A stretch of 64,000 nt of DNA from Lacinutrix himadriensis (lineage in GTDB: Bacteria > Bacteroidota > Bacteroidia > Flavobacteriales > Flavobacteriaceae), in NCBI RefSeq assembly GCF_001418105.1, contig NZ_LIQI01000031.1, positions 124,001 to 188,000 of the forward strand. Direction: 5' to 3'. Within the stretch, counting starts at the first letter, position 1; each line of letters begins with the position of its first letter. Shown piece by piece: positions 52,431 through 62,036 of the stretch. The notes below the pieces were generated by a model. The model did not search any database. It was not told where the DNA came from and saw nothing but the letters and a program-made list of their open reading frames with translations. Both the position numbers and the translations under genes were made by a program.

Positions 52431-53543
52431 ATGTCCATTAAAGTCATTCAGTTATTTCATTCTTTTCCTTTATTTTATCAGCCTTATTTAATGTCTGTAG
52501 TGGATAGATTAGATGCACAAGATGATTTAGATTTTAATGTGGTTCATTTTCATGGTACATCAAGAACTAATGCTATAAAAGTGCCAGGTTATTATAAGAG
52601 AAGGGTTTATGAGCGCTTACAGAATATATATAATAAGCAGCCATTAAAATTGAATTATATGGAACAATACTGTTTAAAAGAACAGGTAGATGTTTTACAT
52701 GTTATGGATTCTTTTTTGTTTCCTAAAGTGCTTAATTTATTAGAGCTTGCCGCTAATAAACGCCCTAAGGTTATAGTAACCATGCGTGGAGATGACACTT
52801 ATGTAAAACCTCTTTTGTACGATAAATGGAAGTTGTTTTATAAGGAACAGGCCAATAAGATAGATGCTTTTATTGCAATGAGTACCCAGCAAAAAAAGCA
52901 ATTAATAAAATTAGGTGTTGAAGCTTCAAAGGTTAATGTTATTCCTATTTCGTTTAAACCTTCGCAAGTAACTCCAAAAATAAAACCAGATCCTAATGAA
53001 ATTCGTATTACTTCTGCTTTTAGATTTGTTTGGGAGAAAAATATAGATGGCAATTTAAGAGTTATTAAATTTTTAAAAGAGTCAGGTTATAAAGTACGTT
53101 ATCAATTATTTGGTTCTGGGCACAGGATAAAAGAATTAATGTTTTTTATAGAAAAATATGATATTTCAGATTGTGTTGTCCTAAAAGGAAAAATGCCATA
53201 CCAAGAATTAATGACAGGGCTGTTAGAGTCTGATTTTTATTTGCAATTAAGTCATTCAGAATCTTTAGGTATGTCAGTTATTGAGGCACAATCTTTAGGT
53301 CTTCCAGCTATTATTTCTAATGCAGGTGGTTTGCCAGAAACTATTGTTCCAGGTAAAAGTGGTTATTGTGTAGATGCTTGGGATGCGGCACAAGCTGCTA
53401 AATATATTATAGATCTTTGGAAAAACCCTTCCAATTACGCTTCTTTTTCTAAAAATGGGATGGTGCATAGTCATGAGAATTTCACAGTAGATAAAGAGGT
53501 AGATGCACTTAATGCACTTTACACTAAATTATTAATACCTTAA
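52431..53543 (+). CDS. GT4 glycosyltransferase
   Basis: A 370-aa GT-B enzyme. The C-terminal donor domain has SAFRFVWEKNIDGNLRVIKFL, YQLFGSGHRIKELM, VVLKGKMPYQELM and the E-x7-E motif in HSESLGMSVIEAQSLGLPAIISNAGGLPE. The N-terminal acceptor domain contains VIVTMRGDDTYVKPL. It acts in the cytoplasm on a lipid-linked intermediate. asnB follows after 3 bases. Confidence 0.9.
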   Translation: MSIKVIQLFHSFPLFYQPYLMSVVDRLDAQDDLDFNVVHFHGTSRTNAIKVPGYYKRRVYERLQNIYNKQPLKLNYMEQYCLKEQVDVLHVMDSFLFPKVLNLLELAANKRPKVIVTMRGDDTYVKPLLYDKWKLFYKEQANKIDAFIAMSTQQKKQLIKLGVEASKVNVIPISFKPSQVTPKIKPDPNEIRITSAFRFVWEKNIDGNLRVIKFLKESGYKVRYQLFGSGHRIKELMFFIEKYDISDCVVLKGKMPYQELMTGLLESDFYLQLSHSESLGMSVIEAQSLGLPAIISNAGGLPETIVPGKSGYCVDAWDAAQAAKYIIDLWKNPSNYASFSKNGMVHSHENFTVDKEVDALNALYTKLLIP

Positions 53544-53546
53544 TTT

Positions 53547-55397
53547 ATGTGTGGATTTCTGGGTGAATATACATTTCAAAACCATGCCATAACAGAAGCA
53601 ACATCCTTTAAAGAGCTTTTGGCATTATCTAAACATCGTGGTCCTGACGCTACTGGTATTACAAGGGGTTCTGGCTTTCAATTGGGCTTTAATCGTTTGG
53701 CTATTTTAGATGTTTCCCCGAAAGGTAATCAACCCAAACAAAGTCCAAGTGGTCGTTATCAGGTTGTGTTTAATGGCGAAATCTATAATTATAAAGACTT
53801 AGCCAAGACGCATGCACTCACTAATTTAGTATCTACATCAGACACAGAAGTCCTCATGCATTTACTAGACAAGCAAGGAGTAGAAGCTACCATAAAACTT
53901 CTAAATGGTATGTTTGCCATTGCCATCATAGATACTAAAGAAGATTGTTGGTATCTCACGCGTGACTTTGCAGGAATCAAACCTTTGTTTTATGGAATCC
54001 ACAAAAATGGAGTAGTAGCTGCTTCGCAATTTGACCAAATTTTCAAGCATCCATGGTTTTGTAAAACTTTAGAATTACAACCAGAAGCTGTCAAAGAATA
54101 TTTTGGGTTTGGCTATATGCAAGCGCCAAATACTATTTACGAATCTGTTTTTCAAGTAAATCCTGGGGAATTACTTCAAATAAATAGAGAAGGAAACGTT
54201 TCTAAAAAAACAATAGTCTCCTTTAATAAAATACAAGAAACGGTACAGGCTAAAACAAATTTATCTCCTATTTTGCAAACAGCTGTTTCCAAACAGTTGG
54301 TGAGTGATGTGCCCATCGCTACTTTTTTAAGTGGAGGTATTGATAGCCCTTTAATTAGTGCGTATGCTAAAAAACATATTCATGATATAGAAGCTTTTAC
54401 TTTAGAAGTTGCTAATCCTAAATTTAACGAAAGTGAGATAGCAAAAGGCTATGCTGCATATTTAAATATAAAGCAACATACTGTTGCTGTAAAGGAAACG
54501 GATTTAGTATCGGAAATAGATGCACATTTTAAGGCTTATTCAGAGCCTTTTGGTGATTATTCCAGTATTCCAACCTATGTTATTTCTAAAGAGGCTAAAA
54601 AGAAACATACCGTAATGCTGTCTGGAGATGGTGGAGACGAGTTGTTTTTTGGTTATCCTAGAATGTTAGATGTTTTACAAAAACGTTGGTGGTTTAAGTT
54701 GCCTTTTTTTATTAGAAAACCTTTAGCCCAGATCACCAATACCTTAGGAATAACTAAAACTTGGGCACCATATTTTAAGACTTTGGATGCTTTTATTGCG
54801 AATAAACATGTAAAACTTCCAGCAGCAACTCTAAATGCTGCTTTTCCAAATATATCGTTTTCTAAATACGTAAATGCATTATATGCCTTTCAAAACGCAA
54901 ACAAACAAACCCTGTTGCATGAAATGCGTTGGAATGAGTTTTATGCACATTTACAACGTGTTTTAATTAAAGTAGATAGAGCAAGTATGGCAAATAGTTT
55001 GGAAGTTCGTGTGCCTTTTTTAGATAAAAATAGCATTATTTGGGCTTGGCAACAGCATGGAAAATTAACCAGTAAAAAAGATTTAAAGAAGGATCTTAAA
55101 GCTTTATTAGCCAATGAAGTTCCGGAAACACTAATAAACCAAAAGAAAATGGGCTTTTCTGTACCATTATTAGATTGGCTACATCAGCATTTGAAAAAGG
55201 AAGTCATACGGGTTGTTTTTCATACCCCATTTTATGGAGAAGAGGTAATAGATGTTGCTGTATTACGTAATTATGTACAAGAGTTTTTTGACCATAAGCA
55301 TGATAATTCTTGGGGAGTTTGGCATATTTATGCCTGGCAAAAGTGGTGGTTGGAGCATGGTGTAGATAATCTAGAAGGTATACCAAATAAAGAATAA
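53547..55397 (+). CDS. asnB: Asparagine synthase (glutamine-hydrolysing), AsnB family
   Basis: A 616-aa two-domain enzyme. Cys2 (MCGFLGEY) is the glutaminase nucleophile, with SKHRGPDATG, NRLAILDVS, VFNGEIYNY and STSDTEVL completing the N-terminal domain. The synthetase domain has the pyrophosphate loop ATFLSGGIDSPL and SGDGGDELFFGYPR. Inside a capsule locus with predicted UDP-GalNAcA synthesis, such enzymes can amidate a uronic acid (the WbpS type) instead of making asparagine; that role is inferred. A second, shortened relative follows. Confidence 0.92.
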   Translation: MCGFLGEYTFQNHAITEATSFKELLALSKHRGPDATGITRGSGFQLGFNRLAILDVSPKGNQPKQSPSGRYQVVFNGEIYNYKDLAKTHALTNLVSTSDTEVLMHLLDKQGVEATIKLLNGMFAIAIIDTKEDCWYLTRDFAGIKPLFYGIHKNGVVAASQFDQIFKHPWFCKTLELQPEAVKEYFGFGYMQAPNTIYESVFQVNPGELLQINREGNVSKKTIVSFNKIQETVQAKTNLSPILQTAVSKQLVSDVPIATFLSGGIDSPLISAYAKKHIHDIEAFTLEVANPKFNESEIAKGYAAYLNIKQHTVAVKETDLVSEIDAHFKAYSEPFGDYSSIPTYVISKEAKKKHTVMLSGDGGDELFFGYPRMLDVLQKRWWFKLPFFIRKPLAQITNTLGITKTWAPYFKTLDAFIANKHVKLPAATLNAAFPNISFSKYVNALYAFQNANKQTLLHEMRWNEFYAHLQRVLIKVDRASMANSLEVRVPFLDKNSIIWAWQQHGKLTSKKDLKKDLKALLANEVPETLINQKKMGFSVPLLDWLHQHLKKEVIRVVFHTPFYGEEVIDVAVLRNYVQEFFDHKHDNSWGVWHIYAWQKWWLEHGVDNLEGIPNKE

Positions 55398-55511
55398 ATG
55401 CCTTTTCAGCACTATTCTTATTTTGAAATAAAAATTTAGTAGAAATTAAAAACATTTTTTTCTTTACAATTTTAATGACAAGGTCTTTTTATTATATTAG
55501 CTCTCCATTAT

Positions 55512-56897
55512 ATGATAACCATAAAAACGCCCATATTACCTACTAAATTGCAGTTTGCAAAACTGCATAAAGCTCATGAGCTAGATTATGAAGCCATTTG
55601 CATTTTTGCTGCTACTGGTTTTTTTATGGATGGAGATACCTACTATAAAGATGCGGTTTGTTTACTTCCAGGACATAAGCATACTTTAGATGAAAATGGG
55701 TATCTTATTAATAGCGAAGCTTGGTTTCATTGGCAGTATACACCAAGAGATATTTCTTTTGAAACTGCTCTTGAAGAATATAAAGAGTTATTAAAAAAAA
55801 TCACAAAGGAACAAATTGGAGAGGCACCTGTTATTTTACCACTTTCAGGAGGTTTAGATAGTAGAAGTCAAGCACTAATTTTAAAAGATTTAAAAAATCC
55901 GGTACATGCCTATAGCTATTCTTTTCCAGGTGGTTACCCTGAACATAAAATTAGCAAGCAAATTGCCAAAGTTTGTAACTTTACTTTTGATGCTTTTACT
56001 ATTCCTAAAGGATATTTATGGGATGGTATTGACGATTTGGCACAATTAAATGGGTGTTTTTCAGAGTTTACACATGCAAGACAAATGGGGGTTTTAGACG
56101 AGCTAAAACAAATGAAAGGCATTTTTTCGCTTGGACATTGGGGAGATGTGCTTTTTGATAGAGGTGCGCCTGAAGGAATAGGAGAAAATGAGGTGATTCC
56201 GTTATTGTTGAAAAAAATGTTGAAACCTGGAGGGCTAGAGTTTGCAGAATCCCTTTGGAAAGCATGGGGATTAGATGGAGAATTTAAAGTTTATTTGGAA
56301 TCTAGAATAGAAAGTGCTTTGTCTAAAATTAAGATAGATAATATTAGTGCTAGAGTTCGCGCTTTTAAAACGGCACAATGGGCACACCGTTGGACTACCA
56401 CGAATCTAAGTGTATTTGCAGAAGCACATCCAATTACTTTGCCGTATTATGACGATAGAATGATGCAGTTTATTTGTACTATTCCAGAAGAATTTTTAGC
56501 AGATAGGCGTTTGCAAATTGCACACTTGAAAGAGTATAAAGCATTAGCAAATATTACGTGGCATGAGCAAAAACCCTTTAATTTAAATACCTATAAGTAT
56601 AATAAAACGCCTTTTAATTTGCCGTATAGGGTATGTAATAAAATAAAGCGCGAGTTTAATGCAGCTATTGGAAACCCATATATTCAACGTAATTTTGAAT
56701 TACAGTTTTATGGAGAAGCAAATGACAAACAATTACAAGAACGGATTTTTCATCCTTCTTTTCTAGAGTTTGTGCCAAAAGAAGTGGTTATGGACTTTTA
56801 TAAAAAGTTTAAAAATACGAACCCAGTTTTTTATTCCACTCCAGTTAGTATGTTATTAACAATGTCTTTATGGCATAAACATTTTTACAACAAATAA
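55512..56897 (+). CDS. Asparagine-synthase-like protein lacking the glutaminase nucleophile
   Basis: A 461-aa protein with the synthetase loop VILPLSGGLDSRSQALIL (about residues 117-134) and a later LGHWGDVLFDRG in place of the GDGGDE motif. The N-terminal 100 residues are a reduced relic of the class II glutaminase domain (ATGFFMDGDTYYKDAVCLLPGH), and there is no Cys2. It may use ammonia or a partner's glutaminase, perhaps the preceding AsnB, or join a different amine. Similar proteins occur in polysaccharide loci. A GT2 follows after 3 bases. Confidence 0.82.
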   Translation: MITIKTPILPTKLQFAKLHKAHELDYEAICIFAATGFFMDGDTYYKDAVCLLPGHKHTLDENGYLINSEAWFHWQYTPRDISFETALEEYKELLKKITKEQIGEAPVILPLSGGLDSRSQALILKDLKNPVHAYSYSFPGGYPEHKISKQIAKVCNFTFDAFTIPKGYLWDGIDDLAQLNGCFSEFTHARQMGVLDELKQMKGIFSLGHWGDVLFDRGAPEGIGENEVIPLLLKKMLKPGGLEFAESLWKAWGLDGEFKVYLESRIESALSKIKIDNISARVRAFKTAQWAHRWTTTNLSVFAEAHPITLPYYDDRMMQFICTIPEEFLADRRLQIAHLKEYKALANITWHEQKPFNLNTYKYNKTPFNLPYRVCNKIKREFNAAIGNPYIQRNFELQFYGEANDKQLQERIFHPSFLEFVPKEVVMDFYKKFKNTNPVFYSTPVSMLLTMSLWHKHFYNK

Positions 56898-56900
56898 AAT

Positions 56901-57893
56901 ATGAAATTATCTGTAGTTATTCCTGTGTATAATGGAGCAGATTTCATTCAGAAATCGTATCTCTCTATTATAAATCAGCAATTAGAAGATTTTGAAATAC
57001 TTTATGTAGATAATAATTCTAAAGATGCTTCTGTAAAAAACATAGAAAAACTAATAGAAAAAGATACTAGGGTAAAGCTTTTTACACAACCGAAACAAGG
57101 AGCAGCTCCAGCCAGAAATTTAGGAATTGAAAAAGCTTCAGGAACCTATGTGTATATTTTTGATGTAGATGATGAAATATATCCGGAAGCATTACATAAA
57201 ATGATTGCCGTTTTAGATGCTAATCCAGAAATCGATGCGGTATTTGGAAGGATGATCAAATCTCCTAAAGGAATTTCTGAAACGGAAAAACCAACCGATG
57301 AAACGGATAAAGTAATCTTTCAAGAGAAACCCTATTGGGGAATGTATTGGTTTGAACATTTAAAACATGTGGTAGGCCCACCTGCATTTCTCTATAAAAG
57401 GACAGTTTTCTGTAAAATTGGAGGTTACAACGAAGACCTAAAGATTGGTCAAGATACTGCGCTAGATATTAAATTAGGAATGACCTGTAATGTTGCCTTT
57501 TTAGATACATACATATATTTGTATTTTAAACACTCTACATCTACTCTAGAAAAAGCTAAAAAGAAAAAAGATAACATATCGCTTCATTGGTCAAGATTTG
57601 TAAAATCACATCTGCCTTTTTATTTAGAAAATGAAGTGCCATTAAAGTATAAAGACTTGTTGTATAGCTATTTATATGCTACTATTGGTAAATGGATTTG
57701 TAATACAAAAGGTTTAGCAAAAAGAAGTGCTTTAAAAAAGCAATTACTTGAGGAAATTACTCCAATTTCCTTGCCTTTATTATTACGATGGTATTTATCT
57801 ATCTTGGTAATTATTCCAGTAAATATCGCTTTGAAATTTTATGTTTATTACCTTGTTCCTTTTTATATTAATAATTCTATAAAAAAACTTTAA
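56901..57893 (+). CDS. GT2 glycosyltransferase
   Basis: A 330-aa GT-A enzyme: LSVVIPVYNGADFI, ILYVDNNSKDASVKN, GAAPARNLGIEKASGTYVYIFDVDDEIYPEAL and IGQDTALDIKLG. A hydrophobic C-terminal part (LLLRWYLSILVIIPVNIALKF) suggests membrane association. It sits between the second amidotransferase-like gene and the CysE-like acetyltransferase. Substrate unknown. Confidence 0.87.
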   Translation: MKLSVVIPVYNGADFIQKSYLSIINQQLEDFEILYVDNNSKDASVKNIEKLIEKDTRVKLFTQPKQGAAPARNLGIEKASGTYVYIFDVDDEIYPEALHKMIAVLDANPEIDAVFGRMIKSPKGISETEKPTDETDKVIFQEKPYWGMYWFEHLKHVVGPPAFLYKRTVFCKIGGYNEDLKIGQDTALDIKLGMTCNVAFLDTYIYLYFKHSTSTLEKAKKKKDNISLHWSRFVKSHLPFYLENEVPLKYKDLLYSYLYATIGKWICNTKGLAKRSALKKQLLEEITPISLPLLLRWYLSILVIIPVNIALKFYVYYLVPFYINNSIKKL

Positions 57894-57908
57894 ATTGCTT
57901 TAGCTATT

Positions 57909-58484
57909 ATGAAACGGTTCATTTTTCTTGTAAAACATGTTTTTAAAAAATTGCTTTTAATAAAGTTGTTTAACCGTTATGTAGCCGAAAATAAAATTAT
58001 TCAACAAGATATTGTTCAAACAATAAGTGTTAGAGGTTGTAAAGTAAATCCAGATACCCTAAAGAAAAAGTTTGAACATCTCATGATTTATTATCCGGAG
58101 TTTGCGGTTATATTTTTTTGGCGTACAAAAGAGCGCCGACAGTGGGTAAAAAAAATATTTATAAAAGAATTTCTTTGTAAAATTTTTGAAAGCACAAAAA
58201 TTGCGGGTGGCCTCATGTGTTATCATCCTTTTGCAACGGTTATTAATGCAAAATCTATAGGTGAAAATTTTCAATTTAGAAATGGATTAACCATTGGGAA
58301 TAAAGGAAACGATAACACCTTAATTCCTACTATAGGAGATAATGTAACGGTAGGCGTAAATGTGGTAATTATAGGCAACATTACTATTGGTAATGATGTG
58401 GTTATTGGAGCAGGATCGATAGTGGTAAAAGACGTTCCTTCCCATTGTGTAATCGCAGGAAATCCTGCACGAATTATTAAATAA
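57909..58484 (+). CDS. CysE-like left-handed beta-helix acetyltransferase
   Basis: A 191-aa protein whose C-terminal half is a hexapeptide-repeat beta-helix: [62 protein letters not shown]. The ending and the repeat type match serine acetyltransferase/CysE relatives used in polysaccharide loci to O-acetylate sugars. The N-terminal 90 residues are basic and helical with no known motif. It probably acetylates a residue of the repeat unit using acetyl-CoA. Confidence 0.85.
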   Translation: MKRFIFLVKHVFKKLLLIKLFNRYVAENKIIQQDIVQTISVRGCKVNPDTLKKKFEHLMIYYPEFAVIFFWRTKERRQWVKKIFIKEFLCKIFESTKIAGGLMCYHPFATVINAKSIGENFQFRNGLTIGNKGNDNTLIPTIGDNVTVGVNVVIIGNITIGNDVVIGAGSIVVKDVPSHCVIAGNPARIIK

Positions 58485-58497
58485 AGCAAATGCTTTT

Positions 58498-59601
58498 ATG
58501 TCGAAAAAAATAAAAGTTTTATATACCATACCCAATTTTAACACCGCAGGAAGTGGTCGATCGGTTTATGATTTGGTTGAAAAATTAGATCGTAACCTTT
58601 TTGAACCAGAAATATGTTGTTTTCATAATAAAGGAAACTTTTACAAGGAAGTAGAAAAGCTAGGGGTTAAGATGCATCTTTTTCCTTTTACAGCAAGCTA
58701 CAGACCTAGAATTACTTTTCTATCTCGCGTTTTAAAAATTAGAAAATTTTTTAAAGACAACCAGTTTGATTTGATTCATTCTTGGCATTGGAGTTCGGAT
58801 ATTTCGGAACCTCTAGCGGCCAGATTAGCAGGAATACCTTATGTGTATACCAAAAAAGCAATGGGTTGGGGAAATAGGTATTGGTCTTGGCGCTCGAAAT
58901 TAAGCACCAAAGTTATTGTGGTTAATGAAGATATGATGCAGCAGTATTTTAATACCATGCTACATAAAGCAAAGAAGTTTCCATTAGCCATAGATACCAA
59001 CCGTTATCAAGCTACAGTAGGTAAGGATACTTTATTAGAAAAATACGCTTTTAAAAAGGAGGATTTTGTAATATTATCTATAGCAAACTTGGTAGCTGTA
59101 AAAGGAATGGAGATCCTTTTTGAAGCGGTACAGCAATTAGAGGATACTTCTATAAAGGTTTTAATTGTTGGTAATGACACCAATGATTATGGCCAAGAAT
59201 TAAAAGAACGATATCGTGAAAATACAAATATTGTCTTTGCCGGAAAACAGCTAGAAGTTAGACCTTATTTAGCTTTAGCAGATTTATTTGTTATCCCTAC
59301 TAAAGACGAAGGAAGGCGAGAAGGCATACCCAATGCACCACTAGAAGCCATGGCTACAGAATGTGTGGTGGTAGGTTCTAATGTGTCTGGTGTAAAAGAC
59401 ATTTTAAAGGAGTTTCCAGAATACTTGTTTGAAGCGAGTAATGTGGCTATGTTAGCCGAAAAAATACAGGCCGTAAAGAATATGTCGGAAACCGAAAGAA
59501 GTACGTTAGGGAAAGAGATGCGAAAGCAGGTGATCAAAGAATTTTCAATAGAAGAGTTTCTAAAAAACCATGAAGCCTTATATTTAAGTATTGTTAAATA
59601 G
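58498..59601 (+). CDS. GT4 glycosyltransferase
   Basis: A 367-aa GT-B enzyme. The N-terminal domain starts KVLYTIPNFNTAGSGRSVYDLV (glycine-rich acceptor-side loop) and has LIHSWHWSSDISEPLAARLAG. The donor domain has ILSIANLVAVKGMEILFEAVQ, VLIVGNDTNDY, NIVFAGKQLEVRPYL and the E-x7-E region TKDEGRREGIPNAPLEAMA. It is followed after 5 bases by the fourth sulfotransferase. Confidence 0.9.
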   Translation: MSKKIKVLYTIPNFNTAGSGRSVYDLVEKLDRNLFEPEICCFHNKGNFYKEVEKLGVKMHLFPFTASYRPRITFLSRVLKIRKFFKDNQFDLIHSWHWSSDISEPLAARLAGIPYVYTKKAMGWGNRYWSWRSKLSTKVIVVNEDMMQQYFNTMLHKAKKFPLAIDTNRYQATVGKDTLLEKYAFKKEDFVILSIANLVAVKGMEILFEAVQQLEDTSIKVLIVGNDTNDYGQELKERYRENTNIVFAGKQLEVRPYLALADLFVIPTKDEGRREGIPNAPLEAMATECVVVGSNVSGVKDILKEFPEYLFEASNVAMLAEKIQAVKNMSETERSTLGKEMRKQVIKEFSIEEFLKNHEALYLSIVK

Positions 59602-59606
59602 ATTGT

Positions 59607-60599
59607 ATGGCAAAGAATACACAAGATGTATGGAAATCTAAAACACCAGAGCATCTACCAGATTTTATTATAGGAGGTGCCATGAAATCGGGTACCACTA
59701 GTTTGCATGCTATTTTACATAGTCATCCAGATATTGCTATGGCGCATAATGAATTGGGTTTTTTTGATATCGATAGCATTTTACAGCATCCGGATTATAA
59801 TTTTTATGATCCTAAAAAAGAGACTTGGACCAGCCAATCCATGCAAGAGCAGCCAACGCTATTATGGAATTGGTATGCATCGCAATTTAAAAGTATAGAG
59901 AAAAAAGCAAAAATAATAGGCGAAGATTCTACTACGTATTTAACTTCTGAAATTGCAGCAAAACGAATCGCTTTACAAGACAAGCCTATAAAACTTATTT
60001 TTATATTACGCCATCCTACCAAAAGAACGATATCTAATTATTTACATTTACTAAAATCAGGAAGAGCAATATATTCTCTAGAGGATACTTTAAGATATAA
60101 TCCGAATAGTATTATTAGACGAAGTATGTATCCGGAGCAGTTAGAAGCGTATTATAAGCATATCCCGTTCGAAAGAATTAAAGTAGTTTTGTTTGAAGAT
60201 TTATTAGAAGATAAGGAAAAATGCATCCAAGAAGTATGTGAATTTTTAGAAGTAGATTTTTCTAAGTTAGATACCAGTGTATTTAATACACATTCTAATA
60301 AAACAAAAACACCAAAGCATATAAAATTACAGCTTCTTAGAAATCGTTGGTTACGTAAAAGTGGTAACTATAGGTATTCTAGTTTTTTGCCTTTACAACC
60401 AGATTTTCAAGGCAAAATGCCATTGCAATATCGCATTATGGATCGATTACATAAAAAGCTGAATCCCTTAAAAAGCACTATTAAATTTAAAGCATCTAAG
60501 GCTACCGTAGCATTATTAGATGATTTTTTTAAAACAGAATTTAAAGATTTGGATAGCCTTGTAAAAAAGGAAGTTTTTTCTAAATGGTTTAAAAATTAG
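59607..60599 (+). CDS. Sulfotransferase, heparan-sulfate N-deacetylase/sulfotransferase type
   Basis: A 330-aa protein with PDFIIGGAMKSGTTSLHAILHSHPDI (PAPS 5'-loop) and IKLIFILRHPTKRTISNYLHLL (3'-phosphate motif), plus KIIGEDSTTYLTSE. These segments are closest to animal heparan sulfate sulfotransferases and their bacterial relatives. It probably sulfates a sugar of the exported polymer. Fourth sulfotransferase of the locus; the MBOAT gene follows after 9 bases. Confidence 0.9.
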   Translation: MAKNTQDVWKSKTPEHLPDFIIGGAMKSGTTSLHAILHSHPDIAMAHNELGFFDIDSILQHPDYNFYDPKKETWTSQSMQEQPTLLWNWYASQFKSIEKKAKIIGEDSTTYLTSEIAAKRIALQDKPIKLIFILRHPTKRTISNYLHLLKSGRAIYSLEDTLRYNPNSIIRRSMYPEQLEAYYKHIPFERIKVVLFEDLLEDKEKCIQEVCEFLEVDFSKLDTSVFNTHSNKTKTPKHIKLQLLRNRWLRKSGNYRYSSFLPLQPDFQGKMPLQYRIMDRLHKKLNPLKSTIKFKASKATVALLDDFFKTEFKDLDSLVKKEVFSKWFKN

Positions 60600-60608
60600 A
60601 TTGTAGAT

Positions 60609-62036
60609 ATGCTGTTTAACTCTATAGATTTTGCGATTTTTTTACCAATAGTTTTTGTACTGTATTGGTTTGTTACCAAGCGTTCTCTGTCCTTACAAAA
60701 CGTACTTATTGTTTGTGCTAGTTATTTGTTTTATGGGTGGTGGGATTATCGTTTTTTAGCATTAATCGCTTTAAGTACCCTTGTCGATTTTTTAGTTGCT
60801 AGACAATTGCAAAAGGAAACTGTGCGTAAAAGAAGAAAAGCACTCCTTTTTGTTAGCTTAGTTTTCAATTTAGGCATGTTAGCCTTTTTTAAATACTTTA
60901 ACTTTTTTATAGAAAGTTGGGTAGATGCATGGCAGCTGTTTGGCATAGAAATGCAAACTGCTACTTTAAAGATTATTTTACCAGTAGGTATTTCGTTTTA
61001 TACCTTTCAAACGTTGAGTTATACCATGGATGTGTATCGAAAAAAAATAGATGCGACCAATAGCTTCATGCAATTTGCAGCATTTGTGTCTTTCTTTCCG
61101 CAATTGGTAGCAGGACCTATAGAAAGAGCTTCCCATTTATTACCACAGTTTCAAACCAAACGTATTTTTAACAGTGAATTTGCTATCAGCGGATTTTATC
61201 TCATTATTTGGGGATTATTCAAAAAAGTAGTGGTAGCCGATAATTGCGCCTATTTTGTAAATCAGATATTTGATGGGTATGGTAGTTATTCTTCCATGGA
61301 ATTATTTCTAGGCGCTGTTCTTTTTGCTTTTCAAATTTATGGCGATTTTTCAGGGTATTCCGATATTGCCATTGGGGTTTCTAGATTATTTGGCTTTGAT
61401 TTAAAAACGAACTTTTCCTTTCCTTATTTTTCTAGAGATATTGCCGAGTTTTGGAGACGCTGGCATATTTCTTTGTCTACATGGTTTCGTGATTATTTAT
61501 ATATTCCGTTAGGAGGTTCTAGAGGATCTACTTGGCAAAATGTTAGAAATGTATTTATCGTGTTTTTAGTCAGTGGTTTTTGGCATGGTGCCAATTGGAC
61601 CTTTGTGGTTTGGGGAGCTATTCATGCAACACTGTTTTTACCTTTATTGCTATTGCAATCCAATAGAAAACATATTACATCTACCAAATTAAGCCTGCAA
61701 CAAGTACCTATGTTAGTGGGCACCTTTGTAGTTGTAACTATGGCATGGATCTTTTTTAGAGCAGATAGCGTAAGTATAGGCTATCAGTATATACTAGATA
61801 TCGCTAGTTTTAATAGTGGCACTACACAAGTCTTTTATAAGACCTCTAAAACCGTATTATTTACAGCCATTATTGTTGTAAGTATTGGTATATTGCTCCT
61901 GTTTGAGTTTTTAGCAATTCAAAAAGATAAAAAAGAGGTTGAGTTAAATAGGTATACCGCTATAGCTGTTGTGCTCTTAATCTGTTTTATGGGGGTGTTT
62001 AAAAATCCGTCAGCGTTTATTTATTTTCAATTTTAA
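60609..62036 (+). CDS. MBOAT O-acyltransferase, AlgI/DltB-like
   Basis: A 475-aa polytopic membrane protein with about 10-11 helices. MBOAT signatures are FFPQLVAGPIERASHLLPQF, GDFSGYSDIAIGVSRLFGF, EFWRRWHISLSTWFRDYLYIPLGG and the catalytic-His region FLVSGFWHGANWTFVVWG. Such proteins pass acyl groups, usually acetyl, across the membrane for transfer to polysaccharides. The stop and the start of the next gene overlap by one base, tying it to an SGNH-like partner, as in alginate acetylation (AlgI with AlgX/AlgJ). Confidence 0.92.
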   Translation: MLFNSIDFAIFLPIVFVLYWFVTKRSLSLQNVLIVCASYLFYGWWDYRFLALIALSTLVDFLVARQLQKETVRKRRKALLFVSLVFNLGMLAFFKYFNFFIESWVDAWQLFGIEMQTATLKIILPVGISFYTFQTLSYTMDVYRKKIDATNSFMQFAAFVSFFPQLVAGPIERASHLLPQFQTKRIFNSEFAISGFYLIIWGLFKKVVVADNCAYFVNQIFDGYGSYSSMELFLGAVLFAFQIYGDFSGYSDIAIGVSRLFGFDLKTNFSFPYFSRDIAEFWRRWHISLSTWFRDYLYIPLGGSRGSTWQNVRNVFIVFLVSGFWHGANWTFVVWGAIHATLFLPLLLLQSNRKHITSTKLSLQQVPMLVGTFVVVTMAWIFFRADSVSIGYQYILDIASFNSGTTQVFYKTSKTVLFTAIIVVSIGILLLFEFLAIQKDKKEVELNRYTAIAVVLLICFMGVFKNPSAFIYFQF

